A DNA stretch of 64,000 bases from Fasciolopsis buskii. Its lineage: Eukaryota; Platyhelminthes; Trematoda; Plagiorchiida; Fasciolidae. The stretch is taken from assembly GCA_008360955.1 (NCBI GenBank), contig LUCM01006188.1:308835-372834 (forward strand). The letters run 5' to 3'. The notes beneath the pieces were generated by a model. The model made no database searches. It worked only from the letters and a program-made list of their open reading frames with translations, and was not told the DNA's origin. The translations under genes were made by a program, and so were the position numbers. Positions within the stretch are counted from its first letter, which is position 1; every line of letters starts with the position of its first letter. Shown here one piece after another: positions 25,280-36,533 of this stretch.

Positions 25280-25830
25280 TTTATCCAACAGTCGCGCTTA
25301 CAGTATGCCGAACAAGCCCTCAGCGTGCTGGTCACTAGACCAGAACTCTCTTCTAAATGATCCCAAACTACCCTGCTTTTCAAATAGCATCTGCAGAGAA
25401 TGTTCTATGCACCGTCTATCTGAGACTGTTTTCTTGTGAGAGTGCGAGGAAGAACGCAAACGCTCGTGTCCCTTCACCCGGTTAACTGATCCTTGGTAAT
25501 CATTCTAGGGGAGATAGCTAAACGCTGATTCCAAACATACCACGAAAGGCTTACAAAGCCTACGACTGTATGTTCACTGGCATCCGTGGCGGAGCGGTGT
25601 GCTGAGCGCTCACGATGTCTCGCCACTTCCGACGATTGTATTAACTGGGCATTCACTCGGTTACGTGACCGCCAGATTGTCCTGCTACTTTGTGAATTAG
25701 ACCATTTGGTCTAATACTTGGGGTAGGATCACCAAAATCAACCTTCCACTTCGGTTTGGGCCACCTGGTAGTACCAGGCCCGTGGAAGAATCGTGGGTTT
25801 TGATGGATAGCCAATGACATGGACACGCAG
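25280..25830. repeat. dispersed repeat A, copy 2
   Basis: This is the partner of 1020-1560, in the same orientation. It shares ordered blocks such as TTGGTAATCATTCTAGG, TGATTCCAAACATACC, a CATCCGTGGC block, TTCGGTTTGGGCCACC and the following GTACCAGGCCCGTGGAAGA segment. Stops are frequent. The class of element is unknown. Confidence 0.55.
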
Positions 25831-26124
25831 GGTAGGGAAGTTGTCACATGTGGTGACCACTACACAGTATTTCTTCTTTCCCTTCTCTCTCATTGTTTTT
25901 GCCCTTCAGCATGATTTAGGTGGAACACCATCCATACCGAGACTTGTGCAAAATATATACCATATACTTTATAACATGCACTTTCAGATGTTCCCACCTG
26001 AGATGGACTACGTTTCAGTCCAATCGGAACAAGAGCTCAATCAAGCAGTCGAATGGAGGTTTCAAATAGTCTTCGTATATACTTCCAAATGCTTTGACCT
26101 AATTCCGAAATAATGGGAAGGATT

Positions 26125-26181
26125 GTGGTAACAGTTAGTCGCTTGCAAGTCGCTAGGTCGAATCCGTACACAACTGATCAT
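26125..26181 (+). repeat. tRNA-like fragment
   Basis: A box A-like TGTGGTAACAGTTAGTCG is followed by a box B-like CTAGGTCGAATCC at the expected distance. It has no closing stem, so it is probably a SINE remnant. Confidence 0.3.
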
Positions 26182-27221
26182 TTTCTAGTTTTCAACCTAG
26201 CACGTGACTTGGTCTTCATCACAGAGCTGAAATTTGATGCGAAACACGCTTCGAAAATATGGTGTGCATAGTTCCACTCATGTGGTTTTCCGATTTTCTG
26301 CGGATTATTTTGCGTTGTTGCCCACATGCAAGACATGAATAATCCAAGCGACTTTCTTAGCAAGCCTTTTGTTCCGCGGTCTGAACAGTCACCCGACTAA
26401 TATCACGAATCTCATTAGGCATATGAGATTTTTCTGGCCTGCGTTCAACTGGTATCACATCAAATCCATGAGCCATCTATTTGACCGACTGCTTCCGGAA
26501 TAAGTCACATCAACTGTGACTGCATACCGACTTACAGATATTTCCAGATTCGCCCACTGCGTGTTCTTCATTGACTTTGTCACCCTTGACCTCCATAGGT
26601 TGCCAGGGTTTGCCAGTTCATCACATGCTAAAACGTGCATTGTGATTGTCATTTGTGCGCGCGCGATGCGCATTCATCACCCCGTGTTTATCACTCCCTT
26701 TTCCGTACAAAATTATATTAGTGTTCTTTTTCAAGGCTATAATAGCTAAGGTCAGGAGCACACGTTTGTGCATTGGCTCACTAACAGGCCTACTTGATGC
26801 AGGGCGTGGAACTTCTAACAGCCATTTCTAATCTTTGTAGATCAAACCAATAAAATATCCAAGAAATTTTACGGCCTGGGCGGTAATCAAACTAGAACCA
26901 ATTCATCGGGGAACAGAAAAGCGGTCATGTTTGGCAAGCACTTTCCGTGAAACGAATCAGGTTTAATGGGTAGCTTATAACACTACAGAACTCTGATGAT
27001 GTAACGTGACCCAGGTGGCGGGTAATCCGAACATTGCCATAATCTTCCGTAATATTTAGGATGTTAGCACATGTATGCTTGGTTTTGCCACATGTTTGAT
27101 GTAAAGTAAACTGAGACAAATTCCATCACTTACCTGTCATCTTTTGCTTCTTTTGTCAAAAAATTGCAACCTATATTATTATTGTGAATATAGTCAAGGT
27201 CAGTTAAAGACTACCGATGGG

Positions 27222-27305
27222 GCGAGTGACCGGCCCTGAGGGAATTCGAGTCCGCGACTTTCATGTCCAAAAGCCATGGTGTTGACCGTTCGACCAACAC
27301 CGGTC
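27222..27305 (-). repeat. tRNA-derived SINE-like head
   Basis: On the minus strand the ends CGACCGGTGTTGG and GGGCCGGTC lie around a box A-like TTGGTCGAACGGTCAAC and a box B-like GCGGACTCGAATTCC. CATGAAAGTC lies at the anticodon-arm position. Spacing fits a tRNA but the acceptor stem is imperfect. Confidence 0.5.
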
Positions 27306-27867
27306 GTAAATAATATGAAAACCGCAAGCTACATGTGACTGACCGTCGGTCCATTTCTCAAAACCGGTTATTTCTCTAGTTGACAATCAAATCTGCCAAT
27401 ATTTTACTCTTGATGATTACTTAAGTGTAACAATAAAATTTCCTCTAACTTATTGATCTTTAAGAATGTGTTGCAGTAAAAACACCGGTAAAAAACTTGA
27501 ATTTCATTGTCCACTCAAAGTGCTGCAGGCAATAAAATACTGTCACTGTGTTTTTATGCTCAAGTGAGAGATTAAAGATCTACATTCTGCTCCGGGCTCA
27601 TACTACATTTTTGTTGGCGCATTCTATATATATATATATATATCCAAATTGTGTTCAATTTCGGGGTGGCCTGCAACTTGGCACGGGTTAAACTAGGCAC
27701 AAAAGCACACTACCATGTCAGATGTCGTGTGTTCCAAACAGGGTTGCACAGCAAAATGATATGTTGGGTAGATTGTTAATTTAAAATAAATGTAATACTT
27801 TTCAATAGTAGGAGGTCCGATCTGATTATTCGGATGATTCGTTATGCGGACTTTTGATGTTCGATGG

Positions 27868-28060
27868 ACCGTTGAAAAGAAGTCCGGTTGGCGCAATGTC
27901 TAGGGGGTCCGAGTTATATACGTTCGTCCCGAGTTCGCTTCCGAGTGCGATCCTCGGTGTCGATTCCCAACAGCTGTACGGTGCTTGGATGGCTTTCAGT
28001 GGTAAGCTGCGTGCTGCCACTGCACGATGAATCTTTCGGAAAAATCAAATAAAAACTTCT
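27868..28060 (+). repeat. SINE-like element with A-rich tail
   Basis: A box A-like GGTTGGCGCAATGTCTAGG is followed by CGAGTTCGCTTCCGAG (box B position) and TGTCGATTCCC. The body ends in AATCAAATAAAAAC, an A-rich tail. The layout of head, body and tail is that of a SINE. Confidence 0.4.
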
Positions 28061-29604
28061 ACTACTTACCAGTAAGTGATAAGTGACCGAAATATACCAC
28101 TTTACTGTCGCCCGGCTTGAGCGTGACACGCGTCTATCCACACACGTCCCAAGACAAAGCAAAATCTAGCACCATCGATCCACTGTCATGACTCACGAGA
28201 TCGGTAAGAATACGGAGGACAGCCACAATGTTGTGCTCACAACCGTGACCTCGCCTGACAGGTTAATGGCCGGGAAAACCGAGGGTAGGAATGCACACCG
28301 TGGCTCGAAAATTGTCCAAAGAGATAACAGCAAAGAACATGGTTGATCAACCGGGCAGGATTTGAATGTTTACCAGTCAAATACGTTGCTGCGTAGAAAT
28401 CAGTAGAAATTACGGGGGAATTTTCCCCTCTGTTAGTGAATATCGTTGACTCAATATCTGTTATCCAAAGCTGCTTTTAGGTTGTGCATAATTTTGATAA
28501 CGAGTCGGCGAAAGTGCTGACATCCGTACTCCCGAAGTACACTTTTCAGGTATATTTTTCAAACGCGATGTAATTCACTAATTTCTTCCACCGCCGCAGA
28601 CTACTGAGGTAAAAAAATGTTCCAAAATTTTTGCGGGTTTGCAATCTTACGGCGAAAATCATTTGTGAAATTTTGAAACTGGATAAATTAAACTGACACC
28701 CACTAACCGATAAATGCATAAATGACAAAATGCAAGGCGATATAAGATCGTTCCATTTTAGGACCAAAAAACAACAGACCGACCATGGTAAGCAGAAAAG
28801 TGTTGCAAAATATGCTGTATGTTTGAGTGAAGCAAATCATTTAAGGAGGATGGAAAGATCTGCGAGTGCATCACAATTTCGTTAGAGGAACGAACAAAAA
28901 ACGATTTCACACTCGCACACACACAAGAACCTTAACTCTCTCGACAATGGGTTTGTTTATTATTTGCTCATCTTTTCCACACTTGTGGTTGAAACTAGAT
29001 CATCCGCCTGGCAAATCCAAGCAAATTCTCCTGGTGAGTTAGGCCCGATGGAATCAACTTATGTTTGGTATTTCTCCTAGTAAATATTCCAGTAATTCAG
29101 AAATGAGTGGATAAGTAGAGCCCGACCGGTCCCAGTGCAAGTGACGTAATAATATCCGCTACAGCTTCGGTGCACAGTTAGGATCTACAGGAGAGTGATT
29201 CAACAAACTAAAATACAATCGGCTGGTTTGAATGAAATGTGGTCCACTATTCGAGCTTGACGAAATTGCACAAACTTATGCATGCTATTCTTCAGCCAAC
29301 CCGAACGTGCCAGCGTCTGCCACTGGTTTTCTCACTAGCCGCATACGAACTGCGCTACGGGTTGAATCAGTACCCGTTTGAATTATCAGTTTTCACTCTT
29401 CTGGTTATACCAATGGTTGTGTAATCCCATTTGTTCCTTAAGTATAGCCATGTCCAGAATCAAGGTCAATGACAAAATGATTGGGACTAATGGAATCGAC
29501 ATCTACGACCGGAGTAAACAGGCCATGTACAGCGTCTCCTTTCGAAGTTGTCGGGTTTTACTAACATTCACTACGGATGACATTTGAGCAAACGTAGCTC
29601 AATA

Positions 29605-29700
29605 ATTCTGATTAGCTTGGGTGAAGTTTACGGCAAAGTGACAGTACACATGCTTCCTAGTTGGGGAGCCCAAGTTCAAACCCGGGGTGAGATAGAGAAT
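29605..29700 (+). repeat. tRNA-like fragment
   Basis: TTAGCTTGGGTGAAG (box A position) and CCAAGTTCAAACCCGG (box B) are spaced somewhat wider than in a tRNA. It is probably an old SINE head. Confidence 0.3.
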
Positions 29701-29798
29701 ATGCAGTATTGATGAACTCTAATGTATGAGCATTGATGCATGTGCCGTATTAAAGTTTAAAATTCATCGACAAAACATTGCCAGAAAGGTTGGTGCTT

Positions 29799-29832
29799 AG
29801 CCGACGTTTCAACTAACAGGTTCCATTGGAAC
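29799..29832 (-). other. Penelope-like terminal / hammerhead-like motif (weak)
   Basis: On the minus strand a short stem AAC-CTGTTA-GTT is followed directly by GAAACGTCGGC. This recalls the 'stem II then GAAAC' half of the hammerhead motif carried in Penelope-like element termini. No other element part was found nearby. Confidence 0.2.
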
Positions 29833-31890
29833 ATATGCAGAGTAATAACGATCGCCTAAGATTTCATTCCGTGTTTTTCCTGGAAGCTTGAGTTGCTTAG
29901 TGAATTAATTTCATGAACAAGTTTCGCGCTGCACCAGTTCACAGAAAGTCGATCACCGATGCCAAACGTGTCTCTAAAATGTCGTATTCTTTAAGCCAGA
30001 ACAAAAAGCCACCTTTTAATGGCTGCGAATTTTCAAGGATTTGGTATTCTGCTGCTAAACGTATATGTATCCACGTTTGCAAAAGGCATTAGTTTCCAAT
30101 TAGAGGCTGATAGAAAATATGTTGATGCTTCATTTAATTGTCATATTTGAATGGTCCCTTCCCTTCTGTACTTCTACTTGAAAAAGGCGATGTCTGTAAA
30201 TGAACGTGAAACTTCTCCGACGGTTGAAAACCCATTTCAAGTCATAGAATAGGATCACAGAACGAGACAAGGTGACTATTGTATCCTCTGAAAACAGCGT
30301 AATTGTAAAACCGACTGGGCCGTGAACGGTGCGTGTGACGTTCAGGGGACCCATTTTTCTGCTTCTCGATTTCGTTTGTTAACTGCTTGTTACCTCTGCG
30401 GCGTAGACAACTCATGAGGCACGCCCTTTTTCAAGCCATGCCAAGCATTTCTTTGTGGTTTCAACATGTGTTGTTGATCCGTACATTTGAATTTCCGATA
30501 CCTCAATATCAACTACCATCTTTGTTTAGCTTTTAACATCATCCCAGTCTCAAATAACTTGAATAAATAGTGCCTTATTGTCGTCTTACTCATGGCGCTG
30601 TTAGTACCTCTGCTATTTACGCATTTTGTTTCTGCGCTTTTCACCATCCCATTCAGTGAGAGGTACAGCGTTTTCACTCGACTAAATTACTTCCAGTCTC
30701 TGATGAATTCACGTCCGCCCATTTTCTCTTATTCTACATAGTATATTCAGGATGTTTCGCCACATCAGTTCGGGTCTCTTTCGGTTCCGCGAGTGTTTGC
30801 GAAATTATCACTTTCTATCTGATTTAGAGTTTTCTGTTCGCCATTCAGAACTCTGCAATTGGGACGTAGCCTTTCCACTAAGTCGGGCCTTCGCCGCAGG
30901 ATGTTTATCCCTATCAGATTGCTTCCAGTTTCATATTTTCATTTCCTCGCCCACTAGGGTACCTGGTCACGTGATTAAGCTGGACAGTTCAGACTTGGTA
31001 TTTGCCGCCAAATGTTACAACACGTGTATTTATTCTAAACCAGGGCTGAGTAATTAACGCGAGGTTAGTGAGTGATGACCGGAGGTAACTAAACGATAGC
31101 AAAGGGCTGCTAATTGACGGAGTTGGATTTAGGTGAGTGTCCATTCCACATCTACGGTCAAGATCAGACGAGAACTTTTATCTTTTATTCCACTTCTGCT
31201 AATTTATTCTATCATCCTGTTAGCTTTGCTTGAACCAAACCCAACACACATGAATGATACACCTCATATGGTCTTACTTCCGGTACTTTATATGCACCAT
31301 TTTGATCACATCAAAAGTGCAAACATGACTAGGCGCGTACTGACCAGTCGCGCTCGACCGACGAAGTGCGTCCGTGCGTGCTAAAACAAGTTTCGTAATG
31401 GGGCCACATCGTGCGCGGGAATACCTGGGCAAGTTCATTTTAACTTCAAACAACGCTGCCGCCTTTCAAAAGCAATTGATAATTTTTCACTTAAGAGATC
31501 AACGGAAAAATCTTCCCAGATTAACAGTTATTCAGCGGCTGATAACATGATCAAAACTTGCATGTATCCAAATCAACAGACACCTAAAGACAACTGGGAC
31601 ACACAAAAGCACGTCATGGATAGCACTGCTTCTGTGTTATATCTCATTGATCAATAGGATATGGTTTTCTTTTAATGGGGACTGTATATCCGATGGCCGT
31701 ACCTGCACAAACTATTATCATAAAGTTAGTTGCTGAGGCCATGTTGAGATGAAATGAGGTGAACTAGATGCTACAATAAACGTAATGAAGAGCTAGATGA
31801 AAAATAGAATATTGTTATCAGTTCGCTGGGAACATCGTTCGTCCTATGGGGCGACTAGAATCCACTGCAAATACCCACTGTATGTTGTTA

Positions 31891-32208
31891 CTATCTTCTT
31901 GTTCGCAATGGAGGAGCGCAGGCAATCTCCCCGAACCAGGCGGCAGACACTGTAACGCTGCCGAAATAAGCAAGTAGCCAAAAGTCCAAAGACATAAAGC
32001 GGTAAAATTCATACCGAAGCGTCCTGGTCTTGGCCTCTGAACTGAGGCCGATCGATGAAATTATATATTCTTGCAAAAGCTGGAAATTTTCAGCAAAGCG
32101 AACGAAACGAATGCCGTCATACTGAAGAATAAGAAGAACCGGAAGACCAGAATCACTTAAAGTATTGATGCAAGTGTGTCCGAGTGTTTCACGCCAATAC
32201 TCGTGACA
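31891..32208 (-). CDS. unidentified minus-strand gene, exon candidate (106 codons, to stop)
   Basis: Function unknown. The minus frame runs 105 codons to a stop at 31891 and starts after a weak acceptor (AATACCAAGCCAG) in phase 0. The sequence includes CHEYWRETLGHTCINTL, LPVLLILQYDGIRFVRFAE and LRYEFYRFMSLDFWLLAYFG. It is rich in hydrophobic and aromatic residues and looks helical, possibly with one membrane-like segment near the end. An internal GTATGA could be a donor. It follows the 32678-32773 candidate in matching phase 0. No family was recognised. Confidence 0.35.
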   Translation of the reverse strand, partial: CHEYWRETLGHTCINTLSDSGLPVLLILQYDGIRFVRFAENFQLLQEYIISSIGLSSEAKTRTLRYEFYRFMSLDFWLLAYFGSVTVSAAWFGEIACAPPLRTRR

Positions 32209-32412
32209 CTGGCTTGGTATTACCAAATGGGTGAACAAAATGCACTTTGCAATCGAGCAACATTTTCAACGAGGAAAGCGTTCCGTTGTACCCATTTTTC
32301 AGTGCACTTCTAAATATTTCACAACGGGTAGTACAGTAAGTTGACCAGATTTCCATTTCAAAGCACCCTAATTTAATCACGATGAATGTGAACTATCTAG
32401 AATCCGGTACCT

Positions 32413-32414
<2 letters not shown>

Positions 32415-32466
<52 letters not shown>
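32415..32466 (+). repeat. (CAT)n trinucleotide microsatellite
   Basis: Seventeen perfect CAT units. They fall inside a 149-codon open frame (32382-32831) in which they would encode a run of 17 histidines. That frame overlaps a better minus-strand exon candidate and is probably not a gene. Confidence 0.95.
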
Positions 32467-32677
32467 GTTCAGCGTTAAACAGCAAGGCAGGTCTTTTTGA
32501 CCGCTACCTTTTCCCCAGAGTTACACGTCTCTATAAAAGGAGTGAATATCCAAGGCAAACAAGGAGCGGACCTACACCGGCGGTAAAAGATAAGACGCTG
32601 GTGCAACCAACACACGAAACCAGTCTAACTGTACAAACGCACTCTTTCAGTCGTTCTGATTCGATAGAAAATGATAC

Positions 32678-32773
32678 CTTTCCTAAGTGGTCGATACCTC
32701 TAGCTATAGTCAAATATTCATCGGTATCAGATTTGTTTCTCAGGCACTCGCTAGTGCACTTTCGTGACATGAA
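32678..32773 (-). CDS. unidentified minus-strand gene, exon candidate (32 codons)
   Basis: Function unknown. An acceptor-like GATCGGTTCACAG and a donor GGAAAG|GTATCA bound exactly 32 codons, phase 0 to 0: FMSRKCTSECLRNKSD, then TDEYLTIARGIDHLGK. The hydrophilic peptide looks coding. It would splice in frame to 31891-32208. No domain was recognised. Confidence 0.35.
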
Positions 32774-32916
32774 CTGTGAACCGATCATTTTAACTGGTTC
32801 CGTTTATTTGAAAAATCACATGGTTTCATAGACAAAAGTGCAGGGGCTTGCGTACAACTTGCCACGTGCCTCACGCCCGTTTGTCTAAATGGCTATGAGG
32901 ACGAAATTAGATTTGT

Positions 32917-33288
32917 TTAAATTTGACTGCTGAAGTGATGGTTTTTGTTCGGATTAATGTGACCGTGCCCGTGATTCATGAACCGATCTATAGACTTGAC
33001 TAAGTAGTCAGTTTGCCCAAGGACTAACGTAGGATGGGTGGCAAAACCGGACAGTAGCATGTAGATTAACGGATGCCGCTCCGAAAAACCTTTCGCACCA
33101 ATCCAGACAGGCTTAGGGAATGACTCTCGTCTAGAGGATTCATTAAAATACACGCTGTCGAGAAAACACTGAAGAGAATTGGAATCTGAATTGCCCGGCA
33201 AAGCTAACTGATGTGCAGTTGATGTGGTGGACAGCACACTGAGTAAGTGAAGATGACTATATGCTTCCACTCTACGGTCGGTGGTAGT
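32917..33288 (-). CDS. unidentified minus-strand gene, exon candidate (long)
   Basis: Function unknown. A strong acceptor (CAATTTTTCTGCAG) opens a frame of 123 codons that begins TTDRRVEAYSHLHLLSVLS and continues through SLQCFLDSVYFNESSRR, FPKPVWIGAKGFSERHPLIY and MLLSGFATHPTLVLGQTDYL before a stop at 32917. The real 3' border is probably a donor within the last 35 codons, but none there is a good match. Amino-acid make-up looks natural and it has no repeat character. The protein family is unknown. Confidence 0.4.
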   Translation of the reverse strand, partial: TTTDRRVEAYSHLHLLSVLSTTSTAHQLALPGNSDSNSLQCFLDSVYFNESSRRESFPKPVWIGAKGFSERHPLIYMLLSGFATHPTLVLGQTDYLVKSIDRFMNHGHGHINPNKNHHFSSQI

Positions 33289-33419
33289 CTGCAGAAAAAT
33301 TGTTCGGTATGACAGTTATAATTACAATCGTATTCTATTTTCAGTCATTCGAGCGAGACGGAAACGATTTTTGGTGCAGATCACTTTTAAGTTTTACGGA
33401 CCACCTTCAAAATCGCTAC

Positions 33420-33480
33420 CTATCGGACCAAACCATGTGGACTTTCGAACATCCAAGATGAGAGGGGATAGGTTGCACAA
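33420..33480 (-). CDS. unidentified minus-strand gene, short exon candidate
   Basis: A strong acceptor (CAGTTTATTTCGTTGTTAG) and a donor ATAG|GTAGCG bound 61 nt reading LCNLSPLILDVRKSTWFGPI, phase 0 to 1. The next candidate (33288) begins in phase 0, so either an exon is missing or one border is wrong. No family was recognised. Confidence 0.35.
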
Positions 33481-34308
33481 CTAACAACGAAATAAACTGC
33501 CACAAATGCGGAATAGTTCCCAAGGAAACTGGCTGCTGTGATTCCATACTAGATATGAATATTATCATGTGCCAAGTGTGAGCAGTATTGAATCCGATAT
33601 ACTGAATGCGCAATGATGCACCGTTATTGTGGAGGTCAATATGAGTCTAAAAGTAGGTAGCGTATACGCCAGAAATGCCCGCGCTACTTATGAACGCGTC
33701 GGGTTTTTCCAGTAAGTGTATTCGATGTACACCTTTGCCACGGTGCATTTGTATCATAGTTTTATCATGCCGCAGAATAATCTTTCTCATGGTGGTTTCA
33801 ACAGTCAAACATGTCCTGAGATGAGTTACCAACAGAAACCGAGAAATCGGCAAGTTACGCTATCGACCAACGATGCTGTGGTCGGACACAAGTGTCACGC
33901 TGAACATAACTGGTAAAGCTGAGGTTTGTCGGCTGACAGGTCAGCTGGAGGCCAATCGAAACAGCTGGTTAATTCCGATCGTCCCCTCCAAGGCTAATGG
34001 AACACGAGAGTAACACAAAACCAGGCAACAGAAACATAATTTGTTACATGCATGTGTAGTTGTCTCTGTAGTAATATCTTATGACGTCTTGATTTTTCGA
34101 TGCTTTCCAACACCATTTCGGCCTGGATACATCACAGCAGATACACTGGCAATGTTTCAAAATTAACCCTGTTAGGAACAACAAAGTTTAAAGAACAAGC
34201 TCGATAACAATTATTCACAATCATCGCAATATAAGGCATCAAATATGATTTGCAATAAGTGTGACGGAAAATGATAGAATACATTTCTAATAGCCGAAAC
34301 GTACTCTG

Positions 34309-34388
34309 GTATGTATGTATGTATGTATGTATGTATGTATGTATGTATGTATGTATGTATGTATGTATGTATGTATGTATGTATGTAT
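34309..34388 (+). repeat. (GTAT)n tetranucleotide microsatellite
   Basis: Twenty perfect GTAT units directly abut the assembly gap. The array is probably longer than shown and caused the gap. Confidence 0.97.
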
Positions 34389-34774
34389 NNNNNNNNNNNN
34401 NNNNNNNNNNNNNNNNNNNNNNNNNNNNNNNNNNNNNNNNNNNNNNNNNNNNNNNNNNNNNNNNNNNNNNNNNNNNNNNNNNNNNNNNNNNNNNNNNNNN
34501 NNNNNNNNNNNNNNNNNNNNNNNNNNNNNNNNNNNNNNNNNNNNNNNNNNNNNNNNNNNNNNNNNNNNNNNNNNNNNNNNNNNNNNNNNNNNNNNNNNNN
34601 NNNNNNNNNNNNNNNNNNNNNNNNNNNNNNNNNNNNNNNNNNNNNNNNNNNNNNNNNNNNNNNNNNNNNNNNNNNNNNNNNNNNNNNNNNNNNNNNNNNN
34701 NNNNNNNNNNNNNNNNNNNNNNNNNNNNNNNNNNNNNNNNNNNNNNNNNNNNNNNNNNNNNNNNNNNNNNNNNN
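34389..34774. other. assembly gap (386 N)
   Basis: A run of 386 unknown bases follows the GTAT array. Part of the minus-strand gene may be hidden here. Confidence 1.
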
Positions 34775-35041
34775 ACATGAATGTGTAACTAAGTACACAC
34801 AGAATGAGGCTATACTATCCGACACACTCTCTTTTAGCCGTGACTGCACGAATGGCTCTGATGCAAATAAGACTTGCAGTTTTGCTACATAGAATGTCTT
34901 ATCGACAGCCCTGCACAGTCCGTGGTAGACGACATCCGCGATGTTTTTCAGTATGCTCCGTGGGATTATTCGGAAAACTAAAACAAACTAAATTACCTAT
35001 TTTAGTTGTTTGCTGTATTCAATATCGTAAGCAATGTTTAC

Positions 35042-35142
35042 TTTTATTCTATTTAGCTCTGAAGACGAAGAGTCTCGTACTAATTCATAATCATCCAAAC
35101 AGGAATAATCATTACGAGGGGAGGCGGTTCGATTTTGTGATG
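35042..35142 (-). CDS. unidentified minus-strand gene, exon candidate (33 codons)
   Basis: An acceptor GGCACGTTGCAG and a donor ATAAAA|GTAAAC bound 101 nt, phase 1 to 0. The only open frame reads SQNRTASPRNDYSCLDD, then YELVRDSSSSELNRIK, a polar Ser/Asp-rich stretch resembling a phosphorylated linker. The other two frames contain stops. No family was recognised. Confidence 0.4.
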
Positions 35143-35344
35143 CTGCAACGTGCCAGTGTCCAAAGTTGTTGGTTTGTTTTAGGCCGGTCAAAGGACCAGT
35201 TTGCTGTTTCAGGCTGGTAAAAACGTTCACTAATCTATGAACATTCAAAAACACTTGAAAAAGGAAGTTTATATTGATATTCAGAAAACTGGCGATTGTA
35301 ATTTGTCTGATGACAGCAGAAACAAGAACAAGAACCGTGCTTAC

Positions 35345-35415
35345 TTTTGATTCAATGTATCAAATGCGAATGCTAAACAATTCAACCATTTTGGATGTCT
35401 CAAAACAACAATAGG
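35345..35415 (-). CDS. unidentified minus-strand gene, exon candidate (23 codons)
   Basis: A very good acceptor (GTGCTGATCTTACCCAG) and donor (CAAAA|GTAAGC) bound 71 nt. The only open frame (phase 0 to 2) reads PIVVLRHPKWLNCLAFAF, then DTLNQ. The next exon candidate starts in phase 1, so at least one exon between them is unseen. No family was recognised. Confidence 0.45.
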
Positions 35416-36288
35416 CTGGGTAAGATCAGCACAACAGACCAGATGGAAAATGGAGGTCAGGCAGGAAACGCCGAACAATGCGAAACAAAAATAGCGCGTT
35501 TTCAATGTGCACGAGATGTGATAGCGCTTGAGTGTGTGTGCGTGTGTTCGTGTGTGCATGTGTGCCTTCGTCTGCGTGTTTTCGCTCAAATTGTGGGCGG
35601 GACCGGGAAACAGCACTCCAGGTGGGTCAAACAACTGCGCAAGCACACATGCATACAAGCAGAGCTGATGTTCGCCTCATCAATACATTCATTCTGATCA
35701 GTTTTCCACTTCCTACTTCCTTCTCAGTAGTATGTTTCAGATACGGATGGATGAACAAAATTCTCCTCGGAAAAATAACCGTTTTAGTGGTTATTGCTGC
35801 TCGTCAGGTGGGCGTACCCGGCACTGTCTGAAGGTCAGCCTTGCCTGACCGACGGGAAGCCTCCGACGAATCACCATGTGATTCTTAAATGTACTTATCG
35901 TCTATTCACGCTCCTAACGATTCAAATGAGATTCTGGTGAGAAAAAATGTTTTTGTTTATTTGGCTTTCATGAGTTTTCGTCTGAGCTGAGAGTGTATCG
36001 ACCAGGGGCGTTAATCGATCCGTACTTTTGTACATTTTTGTCTGAGAGTTTCGGAGTACAGACATGCCAAACAGCATTCTAATGAACCAAGCATTTGACT
36101 ATCAGCTTGTTTTGCGAGATACATTTATGTGATCACCAATTCGAAGCGGTTAATTCGATGCAGCTATGAGATTATTCAAGAGGTATTCATCTAGAATCAC
36201 ACGTGCCGCTAAGACCTTAGTACTGTAAGTTTCACAAATCCGTCACTATATGCGGTGCGTTCAATCATCATTCTCTATTACATTTCAG
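35416..36288. other. non-coding, GT-rich stretch
   Basis: Contains an imperfect GT-rich run at about 35530-35575 and no supported exon. Confidence 0.5.
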
Positions 36289-36533
36289 ATACGGTCTCTC
36301 TTGATCGAGTAATAATCACCGAAACTAGCATTCTTCCAGTCAAAGCATGTGCAGCCTATTTGCCAGCATTAAATATTGTTCGTACTAAACATAACCCAAC
36401 TCTGGATGCAGACCTTCAATCCTATCTTTCACTTGTTTCATTTCCTCCGACTGACCAGTGCGGTATGGTTTTACAGCACTCCGTCTCTTCAGTACCGTTG
36501 AGTTGGGTGACTTTAACTGCAACGAGTTGCTGA
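36289..36533 (+). CDS. plus-strand exon candidate, unknown protein
   Basis: A strong acceptor (CTCTATTACATTTCAG) opens a frame (phase 1) of 81 codons to a stop at 36531: TVSLDRVIITETSILPVKAC, AAYLPALNIVRTKHNPTLDA, DLQSYLSLVSFPPTDQCGM. A possible donor TTGG|GTGACT near 36508 would end it in phase 0. Amino-acid use looks natural. No domain was recognised, and no neighbouring plus-strand exon could be linked to it. Confidence 0.35.

Larger units (their letters stand above)
25831..31890. other. intergenic, SINE-like pieces only
   Basis: No exon could be supported. The stretch holds several tRNA-derived fragments (listed separately), a short TA microsatellite at about 27627-27644 and a Penelope-like terminal motif at 29799-29832. 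Open segments at about 25988 and 29296 follow acceptor-like sites but lack other support. Confidence 0.5.

Noticed and set aside
25988..26060. Plus frame reading MFPPEMDYVSVQSEQELNQA, resembling the end of a PB1 domain
   Set aside because: Only about 20 residues match the general PB1 pattern, no donor follows (GTTTCA), and no partner exon was found nearby.
29296..29421. Plus segment after CTATTCTTCAG with a hydrophobic end (FTLLVIPMVV)
   Set aside because: The hydrophobic reading is in phase 0, not phase 1. The phase-1 reading has no hydrophobic tail, and the Ig gene already has a terminal exon.
32382..32831. 149-codon plus-strand frame with 17 consecutive His
   Set aside because: The His run is only the reading of a CAT microsatellite. 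The rest has no splice support or family resemblance and overlaps better minus-strand exon candidates.
33345..33460. Plus exon-like segment after TTCTATTTTCAG
   Set aside because: It directly overlaps the minus-strand candidate 33420-33480. It has two competing open frames and no donor or partner exon.
35520..35590. GT-rich stretch that gives overlapping Cys/Val-rich frames
   Set aside because: These frames are readings of a degenerate GT repeat.
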